Source: Saccharophagus sp. K07 (GTDB taxonomy: Bacteria > Pseudomonadota > Gammaproteobacteria > Pseudomonadales > Cellvibrionaceae). From it: DNA of 64,000 nt. A program made the position numbers and the translations under genes. Where the stretch lies: the NCBI RefSeq assembly GCF_014336955.1, contig NZ_QRAI01000002.1:620001-684000 (forward strand), read 5' to 3'. Below, piece by piece: positions 61,320 to 64,000 of this stretch. The notes below the pieces were generated by a model. That model was given only the letters and a program-made list of their open reading frames with translations. It was not told the origin of the DNA and ran no database searches. The first letter of the stretch is position 1, and every line of letters starts with the position of its first letter.

Positions 61320-62126
61320 ATGTTCGACAACATACGCATGGTTCTGGTGAATACCACCCATCCCGGCAACATTGGAGCTGCTGCGCGCGCCCTGAAAAAT
61401 ATGGGGCTTTCCCGTCTGGTGCTGGTGGATCCGCTGGAATATCCCTCTGAGCGAGCCGTCTGGCGCGCAGCCAATGCCCTTGATGTGCTGGACAAAATCC
61501 AGGTGGTCGGCACCCTGGAAGAAGCTGTGGCGGATTGCCCGCTGGTGATCGGCACGTCCGCGCGCGGCCGCCGAATTCCTTGGCCGCTGTTAACACCGCG
61601 CGAGTGTGGTGACCGGGTGTGGGCAGAATCCGCCAAACATGAAGTGGCCATTGTGTTCGGGCGCGAAGATCGCGGCTTGACCAACGAAGAGCTGCAGAAA
61701 TGCCATTTCCATGTGCATATCCCGGCGAATCCCGAATACAGCGCGCTCAACGTCGCAGCGGCGCTTCAGGTGATTGCTTATGAGATTCGCATGTCCGCCC
61801 TGGCGGCGGAAAGCGGCGCGCCGGTTCATTTTGATGACTGGGATATGCCGCCCGCACAGTTTCAGGATGTCGAGATGTATTTCACCCATCTCGAAGAAAC
61901 GCTGACCAAGCTGGGCTTTCTCACCGCCGACAATCCCCGCCAGACCATGACGCGTTTGCGCCGCCTGTATAACCGCGTGCGTTTGGACCAGATGGAGCTT
62001 GGCATTCTGCGTGGCGTGCTGACTTCAGTGCAGAACCATATCTTCCACTCACACAACAAAATCGCGGCTTTGGAAGCGCGTATACGTGAACTGGAAGGTG
62101 GTGACCCGGGTCAGGGCAATACTTGA
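61320..62126 (+). CDS. trmJ: tRNA (cytidine/uridine-2'-O-)-methyltransferase TrmJ
   Basis: A 268-residue SPOUT-class enzyme that methylates the ribose of nucleotide 32 in tRNAs. The NTTHPGNIGAAARALKNMG motif, the AIVFGREDRGLTNEEL knot segment and IPANPEYSALNVAAALQV are diagnostic. I chose ATG 61320 (MFDNIRMVL). Its stop codon lies inside the IscR site of the next operon. The trmJ-iscR neighbourhood is conserved in gammaproteobacteria. Confidence 0.95.
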   Translation: MFDNIRMVLVNTTHPGNIGAAARALKNMGLSRLVLVDPLEYPSERAVWRAANALDVLDKIQVVGTLEEAVADCPLVIGTSARGRRIPWPLLTPRECGDRVWAESAKHEVAIVFGREDRGLTNEELQKCHFHVHIPANPEYSALNVAAALQVIAYEIRMSALAAESGAPVHFDDWDMPPAQFQDVEMYFTHLEETLTKLGFLTADNPRQTMTRLRRLYNRVRLDQMELGILRGVLTSVQNHIFHSHNKIAALEARIRELEGGDPGQGNT

Positions 62127-62143
62127 CTAAATTAGTAGGGTAT
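62119..62143 (+). promoter_or_regulatory. IscR type 1 binding site
   Basis: The 25-bp segment matches the E. coli IscR type 1 consensus at all but one position by my count: left half ATACTTGACTA, right half TAGTAGGGTAT, with the single deviation at the C of AGTC. It overlaps the iscR promoter, so [2Fe-2S]-IscR should repress its own operon. Confidence 0.85.
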
Positions 62144-62151
62144 TTGATAAT
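62123..62151 (+). promoter_or_regulatory. iscR promoter
   Basis: TTGACT (62123-62128), a 17-bp spacer and GATAAT (62146-62151) form a good sigma-70 promoter, embedded in the IscR site and overlapping the trmJ stop codon. Confidence 0.78.
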
Positions 62152-62191
62152 CTTCGGCTTGTTTTCAGGGTGAAGCTCAAGGGGATTCGTC

Positions 62192-62677
62192 ATGCGTCTG
62201 ACTACTAAAGGCCGTTATGCGGTGACGGCAATGCTGGATTTGGCGTTGCACAGCTCGGATGGTCCGGTAAGCCTTGCGGACATCTCCCGACGCCAGGAAA
62301 TCTCCCTTTCATACCTGGAACAATTATTTGCCAAGCTGCGCCAGAATGATTTGGTGTGCAGCGTGCGGGGGCCAGGTGGCGGTTATAAGCTCAAGCGCCC
62401 GCTGGAAGAAGTGTTTGTCGCTCAGATCATAGATGCGGTTAACGAATCGGTAGATGCCACCAATTGTGGCGGTGCTGGAAATTGCCAGCACGGTGAAGTC
62501 TGCTTGACCCACTATTTGTGGAGCGACTTGAGTGAACAGATTCATCAGTTTTTAAGCAGTATCAGCCTTGCGAGCTTGGTGGCTCGCCGCGACGTTCAGT
62601 CCGTATCTGCAAGACAAGACGGGCGCACGCAGCGCGATGACGAAGAAAGTGTTATCGCGGTTTCCTCTCTGAACTAA
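62192..62677 (+). CDS. iscR: Fe-S cluster assembly regulator IscR
   Basis: A 161-residue Rrf2-family repressor that senses cellular Fe-S status. The winged helix (about residues 1-60) starts [20 protein letters not shown], and the [2Fe-2S] ligands C92, C98, C104 and H107 are exactly in place. The upstream IscR-type site indicates autoregulation. The genes downstream encode a cysteine desulfurase and SufB, so this IscR controls a mixed ISC/SUF operon. Confidence 0.96.
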   Translation: MRLTTKGRYAVTAMLDLALHSSDGPVSLADISRRQEISLSYLEQLFAKLRQNDLVCSVRGPGGGYKLKRPLEEVFVAQIIDAVNESVDATNCGGAGNCQHGEVCLTHYLWSDLSEQIHQFLSSISLASLVARRDVQSVSARQDGRTQRDDEESVIAVSSLN

Positions 62678-62698
62678 TCTGCGAGAGTTCTTTACATC

Positions 62699-63847
62699 AT
62701 GTCCATGCCGGTTTACCTCGACTACGCAGCAACGACTCCGGTCGATCCGGAAGTCGCGCAGCGCATGGCGGAATGTCTGACATTTGACGGCAATTTCGGC
62801 AACCCTGCCTCCCGCTCGCATTTTTATGGCTGGCGCGCGGAAGAGGCGGTGGAAGAAGCGCGCAACCAATTGGCCATTCTGCTGGGCGCGGATCCGCGCG
62901 AGATCGTGTGGACCAGTGGTGCTACCGAATCCAACAATCTGGCGATCAAAGGCATAGCCGAAAGCCGCGCCGACAAAGGCAAACACATCATTACTTCCGT
63001 CACTGAGCACAAAGCGGTGCTGGATGTTTGCAAGTATCTGGAACAGAAGGGCTTTGAAATTACCTGGCTGCGTCCGGATTCGTCGGGCATCGTCACCCCC
63101 GAGCAGGTCGCTGCAGCGCTGCGCCCCGATACCATCCTGGTCAGTTTGATGCACGTGAACAACGAAATTGGCGTTGTCACAGATATAGGCGCCGTGGGTG
63201 AGCTCTGCCGCTCCAAAGGCGTGATTTTTCATGTGGACGCGGCGCAAAGTGCCGGCAAATTGCCGATTGATGTTCACGAATTAAAAGTGGATTTGCTTTC
63301 GGTGTCGGCGCACAAAATGTACGGACCGAAAGGCATAGGCGCATTATTTGTCCGCCGCACTGCAGACTTCAAATTGGTGCCTCTGATTCACGGCGGCGGG
63401 CATGAGCGCGGTATGCGCTCTGGCACTTTGCCGACGCACCAGATTGTCGGTCTCGGCGAAGCGGCGCACATTGCGCAGAAAAATATGGTGGAAGAGCAGG
63501 CGCGCATCAAACAACTGCGCGACCGCTTTTGGCACAAGGTTCAGGAGCTCGATGACGTATATGTAAACGGCGCGCTCGAGCCGCGTGTGGCTGGCAACCT
63601 CAATATCAGTTTCGGTGGCGTCGATGGCGAACAATTGCTGATGATGTTGCGCGAATTGGCGGTATCGACCGGTTCCGCTTGCACGTCCGCGAGCCTGGAA
63701 CCCTCATATGTACTCAAGGCCATAGGCTTGAGTGACCAGCTGGCGCACAGCGCGCTGCGCTTTAGTTTTGGCCGCTTCACCACCGACGCAGACGTGGATT
63801 TTGCTGCGGAAAAAGTGGTGAGTGTCGTGCGCGAAATGCGCGGCTAA
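62699..63847 (+). CDS. cysteine desulfurase, IscS-like, short C-terminus
   Basis: A 382-residue PLP enzyme that takes sulfur from cysteine for Fe-S clusters. The PLP lysine is in [12 protein letters not shown] and the sulfur-carrying cysteine in [17 protein letters not shown], the group I (IscS/NifS) pattern. Classical IscS has about 404 residues and ends in a tail needed for IscU contact; this protein stops at VVREMRG, about 20 residues early, and no frame after the stop encodes the missing LSPLW-type tail. The next gene is sufB, not iscU, so the lost tail fits a change of partner. Confidence 0.93.
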   Translation: MSMPVYLDYAATTPVDPEVAQRMAECLTFDGNFGNPASRSHFYGWRAEEAVEEARNQLAILLGADPREIVWTSGATESNNLAIKGIAESRADKGKHIITSVTEHKAVLDVCKYLEQKGFEITWLRPDSSGIVTPEQVAAALRPDTILVSLMHVNNEIGVVTDIGAVGELCRSKGVIFHVDAAQSAGKLPIDVHELKVDLLSVSAHKMYGPKGIGALFVRRTADFKLVPLIHGGGHERGMRSGTLPTHQIVGLGEAAHIAQKNMVEEQARIKQLRDRFWHKVQELDDVYVNGALEPRVAGNLNISFGGVDGEQLLMMLRELAVSTGSACTSASLEPSYVLKAIGLSDQLAHSALRFSFGRFTTDADVDFAAEKVVSVVREMRG

Positions 63848-63928
63848 ATTCGTTATTAATCGTATAGGTGAAAGCTGAATTAATGTCAGTTTTGCCAAGC
63901 CCGGCAGGGCGCTAGAAAGGTTGTTTTT

Positions 63929-64000
63929 ATGTCGCAAGAACAAATCGACAGTTTAATTCGCAAAGAGTATTCGGCGGGTTTTGTCACCCAGATCGAATCC
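63929..64000 (+). CDS. sufB: Fe-S assembly protein SufB, N-terminal fragment
   Basis: Only 24 codons lie in the window: MSQEQIDSLIRKEYSAGFVT, then QIES at the edge. The KEY.AGFVT.IES pattern is the conserved start of SufB, the scaffold subunit of the SufBCD complex. AAGG lies about ten bases before the ATG. It is 81 bp downstream of the desulfurase on the same strand and is expected to continue into sufC and sufD outside the window. Confidence 0.8.
   Translation, partial: MSQEQIDSLIRKEYSAGFVTQIES

Overview
The window is a chromosomal stretch of a Gram-negative gammaproteobacterium. The gene orders tilS-pyrG-kdsA-eno-ftsB-ispD-ispF-truD-pcm-nlpD-rpoS-fdxA-mutS-pncC-recA-recX, uvrA-MFS-ssb and queA-tgt-secD-secF are typical of Pseudomonas and its relatives. 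A GH26-like lipoprotein at the left edge, large surface lipoproteins, a TraF_2-type barrel and TonB/ExbD parts point to a polysaccharide-degrading lineage such as Cellvibrionaceae. That placement is an inference. I see no insertion sequence, prophage or CRISPR array.

Layout. 1-2.1 kb: edge of a GH26-like lipoprotein gene, then a two-subunit 3-oxoacid CoA-transferase. 2.2-5.5 kb: a divergent shikimate-kinase-like protein, an aromatic/aspartate aminotransferase and an HD-GYP c-di-GMP phosphodiesterase. 5.9-8.1 kb: a 724-residue lipoprotein in AT-richer DNA. 8.2-10.7 kb: greB and an S9 peptidase. 10.8-28.2 kb: housekeeping core (tRNA modification, CTP, Kdo, glycolysis, division, isoprenoids, sigma S, mismatch repair, recombination). 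surE is missing between truD and pcm, and an inverted phosphoribosyltransferase gene separates ispF from truD. 28.3-37.7 kb: the accessory part. It holds an SDR, unknown proteins, a chalcone-isomerase-like/TonB fusion, a lone cyclic-nucleotide-binding protein, an orphan ExbD, a lipoprotein plus outer-membrane-barrel pair, an SMI1/KNR4 protein and a 725-bp gap. 37.7-46.8 kb: fimV, uvrA, a CsgD-like regulator, a YajR-like transporter, ssb and a degenerate RmlD-like protein. 46.8-51.2 kb: fabB/fabA, galU and a phosphohexomutase. 51.3-57.8 kb: a DUF523/DUF1722 protein, initiator tRNA, queA, tgt and secDF without yajC. 57.8-64 kb: a small protein, a hybrid histidine kinase, suhB, trmJ, and the start of an iscR-cysteine desulfurase-sufB operon.

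Regulation visible in the DNA. There are two abutting LexA boxes and a strong promoter before recA, and a LexA palindrome before uvrA. An IscR type 1-like site covers the iscR promoter. The initiator tRNA has a near-consensus promoter. A terminator-like hairpin sits just upstream of the truD ribosome binding site. Several clear intrinsic terminators are also present (after rpoS, fimV/uvrA, secF and the gene next to ssb).

The parts most worth a second look are the 29.7-36.4 kb envelope cluster, the short cysteine desulfurase that lacks the IscU-binding tail but sits beside sufB, the divergent shikimate-kinase-like protein, and the degenerate SDR next to ssb. No single locus is convincingly a complete new defence or mobile system.
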